The position numbers were made by a program, and so were the translations under genes. The notes under the pieces are model-generated. The model did no database searches. It was not told the DNA's origin and was given only the letters and a program-made list of their open reading frames with translations. Positions 6,990 to 12,921 of a stretch of DNA of 12,921 bases are shown here, one piece after another. Source of the stretch: an uncultured Oscillospiraceae bacterium (lineage in GTDB: Bacteria; Bacillota; Clostridia; Oscillospirales; Acutalibacteraceae); NCBI GenBank assembly GCA_902478455.1, contig CABSLJ010000067.1:1-12921 (forward strand), read 5' to 3'. How positions within the stretch are numbered: position 1 is the stretch's first letter; each line of letters opens with the position of its first letter.

Positions 6990-7863
6990 AACCGGCCACC
7001 TCCATTTCACTGATGAATACTTCTTCCAGCGTAAGCGGCAGCGCCTCCAGAAAAACGGGGGACATCCGCTCCAGGGTTTCCACAATCTGATCCCGGTCGC
7101 CCCGGGCCACCAGGCTTACCAAAGAGCCGCGCGCCTCAAAGCTGACGAGGTCAAGCGCAGAGAAGTCTTCGCGTCCTTTGGCGGGCAGGAAGGCCGCCTG
7201 CACCTTGTGAATGCCAAGCTTGAGCTCGTCGAGCTCTCTTTCCAGCAGAATGCCGCCGCGGTGCATCAGACCGATGTGGTCGCACACGTCCTCCAGCTCG
7301 CGGAGATTGTGGGAGGCGATGACCACGCTTGCGCCCCGCACGCCGACCTCCTCGGCCAGCAGCCGCTTGACCAGCTGACGGATGACCGGGTCGAGCCCGT
7401 CGAAGATTTCGTCGAGCAGAAGGTAGTCCGGCCGGGTGGAGAGGGCCAAAATGATCAGCGCCTGCCGCTGCATGCCCTTGGACATGTTGGCCAGCTTGTC
7501 GGTCTCGCCGATGGGAAAGATGCCGCACAGCTCGTGGTAGCGCTCGCTGTCCCAATGGGGGTAAACCAGCGAATAAAAGCGGGCCATGGTGCGCAGCGTG
7601 GCCTGCGGGAAGAAGCAGGGAAAGTCGGGGACGAAGAAAAGTCGCCCCTTGACGCCGGGGTTTTCAAAGGGGGAGGCTCCGTCCACCGTGAGCTCGCCTC
7701 CGTCCGCCCGGTAGACGCCCGCGATGGTCCGGAGCAGAGTGGATTTCCCCGCCCCGTTGGAGCCGATCAGTCCGAACACCGAACCCGACGGGATGGAGCA
7801 GGAGATGGCGTCAAGCGCTCTCTTTTCTCCGAATTTCTTGGTCAGATCAGTTGCCGCAATCAT
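6964..7863 (-). CDS. ABC transporter ATP-binding protein (YtrB-like)
   Basis: Energy-coupling ATPase of the GntR-linked ABC transporter, 299 residues. Walker A is GSNGAGKST (34-42), Walker B YLLLDEIFDGLD (147-158) with catalytic Glu152, and the switch histidine is His185 in IASHN. Two motifs are atypical: the signature is MSKGM (127-131) instead of LSGGQ, and the Q-loop region reads FVPDFP (77-82) with Asp80 where Gln is usual. I believe such changes recur in ATPases of YtrA-type cassettes, so they need not mean loss of function. Residues 215-299 form a C-terminal extension after the nucleotide-binding domain. The ATG at 7863 overlaps the GntR stop as ATGA, with AAGGAGG seven bases upstream. 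Confidence 0.93.
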   Translation of the reverse strand: MIAATDLTKKFGEKRALDAISCSIPSGSVFGLIGSNGAGKSTLLRTIAGVYRADGGELTVDGASPFENPGVKGRLFFVPDFPCFFPQATLRTMARFYSLVYPHWDSERYHELCGIFPIGETDKLANMSKGMQRQALIILALSTRPDYLLLDEIFDGLDPVIRQLVKRLLAEEVGVRGASVVIASHNLRELEDVCDHIGLMHRGGILLERELDELKLGIHKVQAAFLPAKGREDFSALDLVSFEARGSLVSLVARGDRDQIVETLERMSPVFLEALPLTLEEVFISEMEVAGYDLENILR

Positions 7864-8240
7864 ACCTCGCCCTCCTTGTTGCGATAAAATTGTTCGATCA
7901 ACGCGTCGATTTCGGCGCGCGTCAGACCGGCATCCTGCGCGCCGGCCAGCGCCTTCTTAAGCCCTTCTCCGGCCAGCTGCTTTTTTTGCTCCACGGCCGA
8001 AAGATTGGGGGAGACAAACGTCCCCCTGCCGACCACCGTATAAATGATGCGGTCCTTCTCCAGCAGCTGATAAGCCTTTTGGACGGTATTGGGGTTGACG
8101 CCCAGTTCCTGCGCCAGCGCCCGGACGGTGGGGAGCTGTTCATCGCACAGCAGGGCGCCGAGGGCCACCATACGGGTGATGTTCCTGTAAAGCTGCTCAT
8201 AAATCGGGACCCGGCTTTGCAGGTCCAGCTGAATCATCAT
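7860..8240 (-). CDS. GntR-family transcriptional regulator, YtrA subfamily
   Basis: A 126-residue repressor with an N-terminal winged helix-turn-helix (about 8-78). The motif LPTVRALAQELGVNPNTVQKAY-type recognition helix followed by the GRGTFV wing at about 71-76 is diagnostic of GntR. The tail after the wing is only about 45 residues, too short for FadR- or HutC-type ligand domains, which places it in the YtrA subfamily. These regulators usually repress their own ABC transporter operon, as this gene order suggests. ATG 8240 is chosen (a second ATG follows directly) with AAGGAGAG upstream. Its probable operator is at 8281-8303. The inducer cannot be read from sequence. Confidence 0.93.
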   Translation of the reverse strand: MMIQLDLQSRVPIYEQLYRNITRMVALGALLCDEQLPTVRALAQELGVNPNTVQKAYQLLEKDRIIYTVVGRGTFVSPNLSAVEQKKQLAGEGLKKALAGAQDAGLTRAEIDALIEQFYRNKEGEV

Positions 8241-8280
8241 ACGGCTGTCTCTCCTTTCCGGTTGGGATTGCCTGTCTCGA

Positions 8281-8303
8281 TTGTATTAGTTGTAACAGTA
8301 CAA
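8281..8303 (-). promoter_or_regulatory. Candidate GntR (YtrA-type) operator
   Basis: An inverted repeat TTGTA-ACAG-TACAA lies at 8290-8303, with another TTGTA half-site at 8281-8285 that can pair with the same TACAA arm. It covers the predicted transcription start just downstream of the -10 element, where a repressor would block the polymerase. Assignment to the adjacent GntR protein is inferred from location. Confidence 0.5.
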
Positions 8304-8307
8304 AAAC

Positions 8308-8335
8308 AGTATAGCACAAAATGGGGAAAAGTCAA
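8308..8335 (-). promoter_or_regulatory. Promoter of the GntR-ABC operon
   Basis: On the minus strand, TTGACT (8335-8330) and TATACT (8313-8308) are separated by 16 bases, and the -10 is preceded by TGC, an extended -10. Predicted transcription start is near 8301, about 60 nt before the GntR ATG. Confidence 0.75.
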
Positions 8336-8358
8336 TCGCATTCTTTGGTCCGCGCGAC

Positions 8359-8388
8359 TTGACAAGCCGTTGCCAAAACCTCTAAAAT
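8359..8388 (+). promoter_or_regulatory. Promoter of the FabT-like regulator gene
   Basis: TTGACA at 8359-8364 is a perfect -35 element and TAAAAT at 8383-8388 matches five of six -10 bases, with an 18-base spacer. Transcription should start near 8395, leaving a leader of about 55 nt. Confidence 0.75.
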
Positions 8389-8391
8389 ATG

Positions 8392-8403
8392 TTTGGTATC
8401 AAC
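8392..8403 (+). promoter_or_regulatory. Candidate FabT-type operator
   Basis: TTTGGTATCAAC sits directly after the -10 element and across the predicted transcription start. It resembles the streptococcal FabT site (TTTGA-N-TCAAA type), though shorter and with an imperfect dyad. If real, the regulator represses its own gene. The match is modest. Confidence 0.35.
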
Positions 8404-8449
8404 TATTTTGTCGAAAAATTCCGTCTGAAGCGGAGAGGAGTGGAAGCGC

Positions 8450-8929
8450 TTGAAATCACAGGCTGAAAACGCCTATGAATCGCTCAACGAGCTTTTTGTG
8501 GACTTGTTTCACGAGGTCCTGGAGATAGAGGAATGCGCCATCCGTCAAACCACCCAAAACGCCCTGACCATGACCGAGATTCACACCCTGGTCGCCATCG
8601 GAGAGGGGAAAAAGAGTATGTCCGAGGTGGCCGCCATGCTGGGCGTCACCGTCAGCACCCTGACCATCGCCGTCAACAAGCTTGTGGCAAAGGATTACGT
8701 CGTGCGCGAGCGGGACCACAACGACCGCCGCGTGGTGCACATCAGCTTAAACCACAGGGGGCAGGTCATGGTGACCGCCCATGAACGCTTCCACCGGAGG
8801 ATGACCCGCAGCGCCCTCGAGGGACTCAGCGAGGAGGAGGTCGAGGTTCTGACCCGCGGCGTGATCCATCTCAAGGAGTTTTTTTACAAGGAACTCGAGC
8901 GTTACGCCCATCCGCAGGCAGACGAGTGA
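8450..8929 (+). CDS. MarR-family regulator, FabT-like
   Basis: A 159-residue MarR-family winged-helix regulator. The start is TTG 8450, nine bases after GGAGAGGAG (8432-8440). The winged HTH runs from about residue 50 to 105, with EVAAMLGVTVSTLTIAVNKL as recognition region and RDHNDRRVVHISL as the wing. The N-terminal NELFVDLFHEVLEIEE and the late HERFHRRM / LSEEEVEVLTRG segments resemble FabT of streptococci, the acyl-ACP-dependent repressor of type II fatty-acid synthesis genes. No fab gene is in this window, so the target is inferred from resemblance only; another MarR function is possible. It is divergent from the GntR operon and 113 bases before pyrK, with no clear terminator between. 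Confidence 0.85.
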   Translation: MKSQAENAYESLNELFVDLFHEVLEIEECAIRQTTQNALTMTEIHTLVAIGEGKKSMSEVAAMLGVTVSTLTIAVNKLVAKDYVVRERDHNDRRVVHISLNHRGQVMVTAHERFHRRMTRSALEGLSEEEVEVLTRGVIHLKEFFYKELERYAHPQADE

Positions 8930-8966
8930 GGCCCGCCGGTTCGCCCTTTTTCTGTTTTTGCGTATG

Positions 8967-8988
8967 CCTTCCCCGCCTTTGGGGAAGG
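8967..8988. repeat. Palindromic intergenic hairpin between the MarR gene and pyrK
   Basis: An 8-bp stem CCTTCCCC (8967-8974) and GGGGAAGG (8981-8988) encloses a 6-nt loop. No T-tract follows on either strand, so it is a poor terminator. CCTTCCCC/GGGGAAGG hairpins of this kind recur between genes in Clostridia genomes, as far as I know, and this may be a copy of such a dispersed repeat; only one copy is visible here. Confidence 0.45.
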
Positions 8989-9042
8989 TAAAAGCGGCAG
9001 AGAAATCCCATGCCGTCCCCCGACGGGGAGAAAGGAAACGCT

Positions 9043-9810
9043 ATGCAATACGACACTGGCCGCTGCAGGCTGATCGCCAAACGGGAGCTTGCGCCCAAGG
9101 TATTTGATTTTACGCTGGAAAACGAACGCTTTGCCCGCGCCGCCCGGCCGGGGCAGTTCGCCCACGTCCTGGTGCCGGGAAAGACCCTGCGCCGCCCCAT
9201 CTCCATCTGTGAAGCCGACCCGGCCGAAGGCCGGCTCCGCCTCGTGTTTGAAATCCGCGGAGAGGGGACGGAGCTTCTCTCCCGCACCCGGACCGGAGAG
9301 GAGCTGGACCTGCTTGCCCCGCTGGGGCGCGGCTTCTCTCTGCGAGATACCTCCAAAAAGGCGGTTTTCGTCGGCGGGGGCATCGGCGTGCCGCCGCTGC
9401 TGTTCGCCGCACGCGCCTATGGCGCGAATGCCGCCGTGCTTTTGGGCTTCCGCAGCGCCTCGGCCGTCATCCTCAGGGAGGATTTTGAGCGTTACGGCTG
9501 CCGGGTGCTGCTCGCCACCGACGACGGCACCGCCGGCAAACACGGCTTCTGCACCGAATTTCTCGCCTCCGAGCTCGCGGGGGCCGACGCCGTCTACGCC
9601 TGCGGACCGACCCCCATGCTGCGCAAAACGGCCGACGCCGCGAACGCGGCCGGCGTATTCTGCCAGGTCTCCCTGGAGGAGCGGATGGGCTGCGGCGTGG
9701 GCGCCTGCCTCGTCTGCGCCTGCAAGACAAGGCGAGAAAACGGGGAAAAGGGCTATTCCCACGTTTGCAAGGACGGCCCCGTCTTCAACGCAAAGGAGGT
9801 TGTGTGGTAA
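9043..9810 (+). CDS. pyrK: Dihydroorotate dehydrogenase electron transfer subunit PyrK
   Basis: FAD and [2Fe-2S] subunit that passes electrons from the PyrD flavin to NAD+ in the class IB dihydroorotate dehydrogenase, the fourth step of UMP synthesis. At 255 residues it is of normal length. RRPIS (50-54) is the FAD-binding motif, GGGIGVPPL (111-119) the NAD-domain glycine loop, and YACGPTPML (185-193) the ferredoxin-reductase-type C-terminal motif. The cluster ligands are Cys217, Cys222, Cys225 and Cys242 in MGCGVGACLVCAC and HVCKDGPVF. ATG 9043 is chosen because AAAGGA precedes it; an in-frame ATG at 9010 has no ribosome site and adds 11 unrelated residues. The TAA stop shares one base with the pyrD ATG, so the two are coupled. 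No pyrR-type attenuator is evident upstream. Confidence 0.96.
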   Translation: MQYDTGRCRLIAKRELAPKVFDFTLENERFARAARPGQFAHVLVPGKTLRRPISICEADPAEGRLRLVFEIRGEGTELLSRTRTGEELDLLAPLGRGFSLRDTSKKAVFVGGGIGVPPLLFAARAYGANAAVLLGFRSASAVILREDFERYGCRVLLATDDGTAGKHGFCTEFLASELAGADAVYACGPTPMLRKTADAANAAGVFCQVSLEERMGCGVGACLVCACKTRRENGEKGYSHVCKDGPVFNAKEVVW

Positions 9811-10724
9811 TGGCGGACCTGAAAGTCACCGTGGCGGGCGTGGAGTTTAAAAATCCCGTCATCACCGCCTCCGGTTCCTTCGGCTTCGGCCGGGAATACG
9901 CCGAATTTTATCCCTTAAGCCGCCTTGGAGGCATTTCCTGCAAGGGGCTGACGCTCCTGCCGCGGCAGGGCAATCCGCCGCCCCGCATCGCTGAGACGCC
10001 CTCCGGCATGCTCAACGCCGTCGGCCTGCAAAACCCGGGGGTGGACGCCTTTCTGCGCGACGAGCTGCCCTGGCTGAAGGAACAGGGCGTCGTCATCCTC
10101 GCCAACATCGCCGGCAACACGCCCGAGGACTACTGCCGGATGGCGGAGAAGCTTTCGGACAGCGCCGTCGACCTCATAGAAATGAACATCTCCTGCCCCA
10201 ACGTCAAGCAGGGAGGGGTGCAGTTCGGCACCTCCTGCCGGTCGGTGGGGGAGATCACCAAAGCCGTCCGCCGGCACTGTAAAAAGCCGTTGGTGGTCAA
10301 GCTCTCGCCCAATGTGGCGGACATCGGCGAAATCGCCGCCGCCACCGAGGCCGAGGGGGCCGACGCCCTCTCGATGATCAACACCCTCACCGGCATGCGG
10401 ATCGACATTCACACCCGCCGGCCCATCCTCCGGAACAACACCGGCGGGCTGTCCGGCCCGGCCGTCCTGCCCGTCGCCGTGCGGATGGTGTGGCAGGCGC
10501 ACCAGCGGGTGCGCATCCCCATCATCGGCATGGGGGGGATCAGCCGTTGGGAGGATGCCGTCGAGCTGATGCTGGCGGGCGCTTCGGCCGTGCAGATCGG
10601 CACCGCCCTCTTCTCCGACCCCTACGTCCCGCTGCGCGTGGCCGAAGGCCTGAACCGCTATCTGGACGAACAGGGCGTCCAGAGCGCCGCCGCGCTGACC
10701 GGCGCGGCGCGCATGTGGGAATAG
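9810..10724 (+). CDS. pyrD: Dihydroorotate dehydrogenase, catalytic subunit (class IB)
   Basis: FMN enzyme oxidising dihydroorotate to orotate, cytosolic, working as a complex with PyrK. The 304 residues match PyrDB family length. Visible signatures are the N-terminal TASGSFGFG (19-27), Lys45 in CKGLT, NAVGLQNPG (69-77), the catalytic Cys129 in MNISCPNVK, VKLSPNV (163-169), MINTLTGMRID, the GGLSGPA phosphate loop (212-218), and IIGMGGI with GASAVQIGTA near the C-terminus. A class IB enzyme is shown by the catalytic Cys (class II uses Ser) and by pyrK alongside. ATG 9810 is chosen, with AAAGGAGGT nine bases upstream inside pyrK. Other pyr genes are absent from this window. Confidence 0.97.
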   Translation: MADLKVTVAGVEFKNPVITASGSFGFGREYAEFYPLSRLGGISCKGLTLLPRQGNPPPRIAETPSGMLNAVGLQNPGVDAFLRDELPWLKEQGVVILANIAGNTPEDYCRMAEKLSDSAVDLIEMNISCPNVKQGGVQFGTSCRSVGEITKAVRRHCKKPLVVKLSPNVADIGEIAAATEAEGADALSMINTLTGMRIDIHTRRPILRNNTGGLSGPAVLPVAVRMVWQAHQRVRIPIIGMGGISRWEDAVELMLAGASAVQIGTALFSDPYVPLRVAEGLNRYLDEQGVQSAAALTGAARMWE

Positions 10725-10750
10725 GCGCTCCCGCGCGCCGTTACGGCGGA

Positions 10751-10777
10751 GCCGCCCCTTCCCGGGCGGCCTGCTTT
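10751..10777 (+). terminator. Probable terminator after pyrD
   Basis: GCCGCCC (10751-10757) pairs with GGGCGGC (10764-10770) around a six-base loop, followed by CTGCTTTT. The T-run starts four bases after the stem, so termination may be partial. It lies 26 bases after the pyrD stop. Confidence 0.5.
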
Positions 10778-10805
10778 TCATCAAACACCAGGAAAGGCGG
10801 TTTAC

Positions 10806-10831
10806 GGGCCCCGGCGTTTTCCGGGCGGCCC
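10806..10831 (+). promoter_or_regulatory. GC-rich hairpin before the phosphatase start codon
   Basis: GGGCCCCGG (10806-10814) pairs with CCGG (10821-10824) and GGCCC (10827-10831), with a two-base bulge and a six-base loop. It ends eight bases before ATG 10840, where a ribosome-binding site would normally lie, and no Shine-Dalgarno sequence is seen. It may restrain translation or simply be a remnant of the upstream region; there is no T-tract. Confidence 0.35.
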
Positions 10832-10839
10832 GGGCACAT

Positions 10840-11517
10840 ATGACCAGGATTTTACTCGTCCGCCACTGTGAGGCGGAAGGCAACCACAAGCGGCTGTTTC
10901 AGGGCCACACCGATTCGGACATCAGCGAAAACGGCGCGCGTCAGCTCGAGCTGCTCGCCCTGCGCTGCCGCAATATGCCCATAGACGCCCTCTACTCCAG
11001 TCCTCTCAAGCGGGCGGTCAAGACGGCGGAAGCGATCAACCGCTACCATCACCTGCCCCTCCACATCCGGGAGGGACTGATCGAGATCAACGGCGGCTAC
11101 TGGGAGGGCAAGCCGTGGGAATCCTTCCCCAGGCTCTACCCCGAGGACGCCCATAAATGGGACCTGGAGCCCCATCTCTTCGCCCCCGCGGGCGGAGAGC
11201 TCATGCGGGAGGTCTACGACCGCATTTGGAGGACGGTGCTCGACATCGTCCGTGAGAATCCGGACAGGCTCGTCTGCATCGCCTCTCACGGCTGCGCCAT
11301 CCGCAACTTTCTCTGCCGGGCGGCGGGCCGTCCCATTGAACAGCTGGGCGACACCGATTGGTGCGACAATACCGCTGTGAGCATCATCGATTTTGACCAA
11401 GCGCTGCACCCGACCATCGTGTTGCAGAACGACGCCTCCCACCTGAGCGAGGAGGTTTCCACCTTTGCCAAGCAGGATTGGTGGAGGCCGGAGAACCGCG
11501 GCAGGAGCTTTTCTTAA
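10840..11517 (+). CDS. Histidine phosphatase superfamily protein
   Basis: A 225-residue phosphohydrolase of the phosphoglycerate-mutase/CobC-like branch. Catalytic His9 sits in LVRHCEAEGN, where the usual RHG is RHC. Arg58 in SSPLKRAVKTAE, the acid Glu82 in IEINGGYWEG, and the second His150 in ASHGCAIRN complete the expected active site. Substrate is not readable from sequence; CobC-like phosphatase, broad-specificity phosphatase or phosphoglycerate mutase-like activity are all possible, and no cobalamin genes are near. ATG 10840 gives the canonical MTRILLVRH start but has no good ribosome site: a GC-rich hairpin at 10806-10831 occupies that position. The C-terminal ~50 residues, ending in a basic tail, extend past the catalytic core. 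Confidence 0.9.
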   Translation: MTRILLVRHCEAEGNHKRLFQGHTDSDISENGARQLELLALRCRNMPIDALYSSPLKRAVKTAEAINRYHHLPLHIREGLIEINGGYWEGKPWESFPRLYPEDAHKWDLEPHLFAPAGGELMREVYDRIWRTVLDIVRENPDRLVCIASHGCAIRNFLCRAAGRPIEQLGDTDWCDNTAVSIIDFDQALHPTIVLQNDASHLSEEVSTFAKQDWWRPENRGRSFS

Positions 11518-11628
11518 ACAAAGAAAAGGCGCGCAAGAAACGGAAATAGACCGAAACGGAGTCAAGGTCCGGGCAGAATACGGAAAAATCGGGAAAAGAC
11601 CGCACACGCGGCATCAGGAGGGAATAGG

Positions 11629-12048
11629 ATGAGAATAATGGCGGTGGATTTGGGCAAGGTGCGCACCGGGCTGGCGTTGTCGGACAGCGGCGCCTTCCTC
11701 GCCTCGCCGCTTTGCGTCCTGCGGGAGCCGCACCCCGACCGTCTGCTCGAACGGGTGGCAAAGGAGGCTCGAGACCGGCAGGCGGAGGAAATCGTGGTGG
11801 GCCTTCCCGTCAACATGGACGGCAGCGAAGGGGAAAGCGCCCGCGGCGCCCGCGCCTTTGCCGACGCGCTGCGCGAGAGGACCGGGCTTCCCGTCGTCCT
11901 GCGGGACGAGCGGGGCACCACCGTTTCGGCCCACGGCTACCTCAATGTGACCGACACGCGCGGCCAAAAGCGCAAGGCGCTCGTGGACGCCGTGGCCGCC
12001 ACCATCATTTTGCAGGATTATCTTGATTACAGGAGGAATCAGCGATGA
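11629..12048 (+). CDS. ruvX: RuvX/YqgF-family RNase H-like putative resolvase
   Basis: A 139-residue RNase H-fold protein of the YqgF family, linked to 16S rRNA 5' end maturation and, in some work, Holliday junction resolution. Asp7 in MAVDLGKVRTG is the first metal ligand; EEIVVGLPVNMDG (53-65) is the family strand-turn; DERGTT (93-98) holds the conserved Glu, with Gly where Leu or Phe is common; the final acidic residue is Asp120 in VDAVAATIIL. Length is typical. ATG 11629 has AGGAGG at 11616-11621, seven bases upstream. The last codons overlap the VanZ-like gene as ATGA. The 111-base gap after the phosphatase holds no clear promoter or terminator. Confidence in the family is high; the exact role is from knowledge of homologues. 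Confidence 0.95.
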   Translation: MRIMAVDLGKVRTGLALSDSGAFLASPLCVLREPHPDRLLERVAKEARDRQAEEIVVGLPVNMDGSEGESARGARAFADALRERTGLPVVLRDERGTTVSAHGYLNVTDTRGQKRKALVDAVAATIILQDYLDYRRNQR

Positions 12049-12905
12049 GCAGCAGGCGCACGCTTCCCCTAACCACCGGCCAGTGCTTTCTCGGCGTGGC
12101 GGGCGGTTTTGCGCTGTATCTCACGCCGCGGGACGCCAGAAGCTCCTATGAAGCCGCCTGGGAGCGGCTGCTTTACATGCTCGGCGTGGCGTTCGTGGTC
12201 GGCCTGGTGCTGTTGTGGCTCAAACGGTATGAGACGGTGGGAATCGCCGTGGTCGTCGGCGTGGCGCTGACCCTGTTCAACTTTTTCCGCTATGCGGTCG
12301 AAAGGGCCATTCTGTTTCCCGGAGAGCCGCTTTTCGTGCTCGATTACCGAGAGGCGCTTTCGTGGGGCGTGATGTGGCTGCTGCCGGTGATCATGTGCGT
12401 GATCGTGCGCCTGTGCGCCGTGGACAGCTGGGACCGCCCCGAAAAACGCGCCCAGTTCAGCCGCTTTTTCCGGGTGAGCAGCACAGCGTTTTTTCTGTTC
12501 TACACCGTGCTGATTCTGCTGTGTTTCGGCGTGCTGAGAGACGCCGACCCTTCGGGCGAACGCGTTTGGCGGCTGATCCCTTTTGAGCAGATTAGGAGCT
12601 ATCTCTCCGCAGGGGGGACCGGGACGCTCTATTTTGTGGGGAATCTGCTCATCCTCGCGCCCGTCGGCTTTTATGCGGCCATCTACCGCCCGCGGTGGCG
12701 CTGGTGGGGTCAGCTGCTTGCCGGCCTCGGCTGCAGCGTCCTGCTGGAGCTTCTCCAGTTCGCCCTCAATTCCGGCGTGGCCAGTGTGGACGACATTCTC
12801 CTGAGCGCCGTGGGCGTGACGGTCGGCATTCTGCTCAAGTGGCTGCTCGACCTGCTGCGCCGCCTGCGGACAGGCGGGGAGGAGAAGAGTATTTTTATAT
12901 ACTGA
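12045..12905 (+). CDS. VanZ-like family membrane protein
   Basis: A 286-residue integral membrane protein with about seven or eight hydrophobic helices. The C-terminal half (about 145-270) carries the VanZ signature: RLIPFEQI (176-183), Asn200 then APVGF (205-209), EllQ at 235-238, and VDDILLSAVG (248-257). VanZ proteins confer low-level teicoplanin resistance in enterococci, but most VanZ-like proteins have unknown roles. The N-terminal half (1-140) holds four more helices of no recognised family, so the protein is longer than VanZ alone (about 160 residues). It starts with ATG 12045, overlapping ruvX by four bases, with AGGAGG inside ruvX at 12031-12036, so it is probably co-translated. The TGA lies at 12903-12905; only 16 AT-rich bases follow in the window. 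Confidence 0.88.
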   Translation: MSSRRTLPLTTGQCFLGVAGGFALYLTPRDARSSYEAAWERLLYMLGVAFVVGLVLLWLKRYETVGIAVVVGVALTLFNFFRYAVERAILFPGEPLFVLDYREALSWGVMWLLPVIMCVIVRLCAVDSWDRPEKRAQFSRFFRVSSTAFFLFYTVLILLCFGVLRDADPSGERVWRLIPFEQIRSYLSAGGTGTLYFVGNLLILAPVGFYAAIYRPRWRWWGQLLAGLGCSVLLELLQFALNSGVASVDDILLSAVGVTVGILLKWLLDLLRRLRTGGEEKSIFIY

Positions 12906-12921
12906 ATATAAAACCTATATT

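Noticed and set aside
6042..7887. Plus-strand frames opposite the ABC permease and ATPase genes
   Set aside because: They are rich in Gln, Glu and Gly without domains and lie opposite genes with clear ABC motifs and coupled starts.
8930..8965. T-rich stretch after the FabT-like gene as a terminator
   Set aside because: The preceding bases do not form a convincing stem, so I do not call an intrinsic terminator.
8902..9762. A 286-codon minus-strand frame opposite pyrK
   Set aside because: pyrK has a complete set of FAD and Fe-S motifs; the antisense frame is rich in Gly, Ala and Arg without any domain.
10852..11607. A 251-codon minus-strand frame opposite the phosphatase
   Set aside because: The plus-strand frame has all phosphatase catalytic residues, so the opposite frame is a shadow.

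Overview
The window looks like chromosomal DNA of a GC-rich Clostridia-type Firmicute, probably an Oscillospirales/Ruminococcaceae-like gut anaerobe. This is an inference from the gene set (GldG plus DUF4340 pair, YtrA-type GntR/ABC cassette, FabT-like MarR regulator, PyrK/PyrD type IB, VanZ-like protein), from strong AGGAGG ribosome sites with occasional TTG starts, and from GC-rich third codon positions that leave long meaningless antisense reading frames. No tRNA, rRNA, CRISPR array, transposase or phage gene is visible. The two parS sites beside parAB suggest, but do not prove, a position near the replication origin.

Layout: (1) 1-2876, plus strand: the end of an ABC-transporter accessory operon, with a GldG-family protein cut by the left edge and a DUF4340 protein translationally coupled to it, closed by an intrinsic terminator at 2935-2971. 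(2) 2877-3323: a 447-base non-coding stretch holding that terminator, two parS sites 54 bases apart, a near-consensus extended -10 promoter and a leader of about 145 nt. (3) 3324-4970: parA (soj) and parB (spo0J), the chromosome segregation pair that acts on parS. (4) 5035-5069: a 16-bp perfect hairpin serving as a shared terminator between parAB and the convergent operon. (5) 8240 down to 5097, minus strand: a GntR (YtrA-type) repressor, an ABC ATPase and a 10-TM permease with a large C-terminal domain, in overlapping reading frames and expressed from a promoter with an apparent self-operator. (6) 8241-8449: a divergent control region. (7) 8450-8929, plus: a MarR regulator resembling FabT, the fatty-acid synthesis repressor. 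(8) 9043-10724: pyrK and pyrD, electron-transfer and catalytic subunits of the NAD-dependent dihydroorotate dehydrogenase of pyrimidine synthesis. (9) 10840-12905: a histidine phosphatase, ruvX (yqgF), and a VanZ-like membrane protein that overlaps ruvX by four bases.

Most of the window is conserved core or common accessory content. I see no clear undescribed system. The parts most worth a second look are the parS/parAB control region with its structured leader, the divergent regulator region with two candidate operators, and the poorly characterised GldG/DUF4340 and YtrA-type ABC modules.
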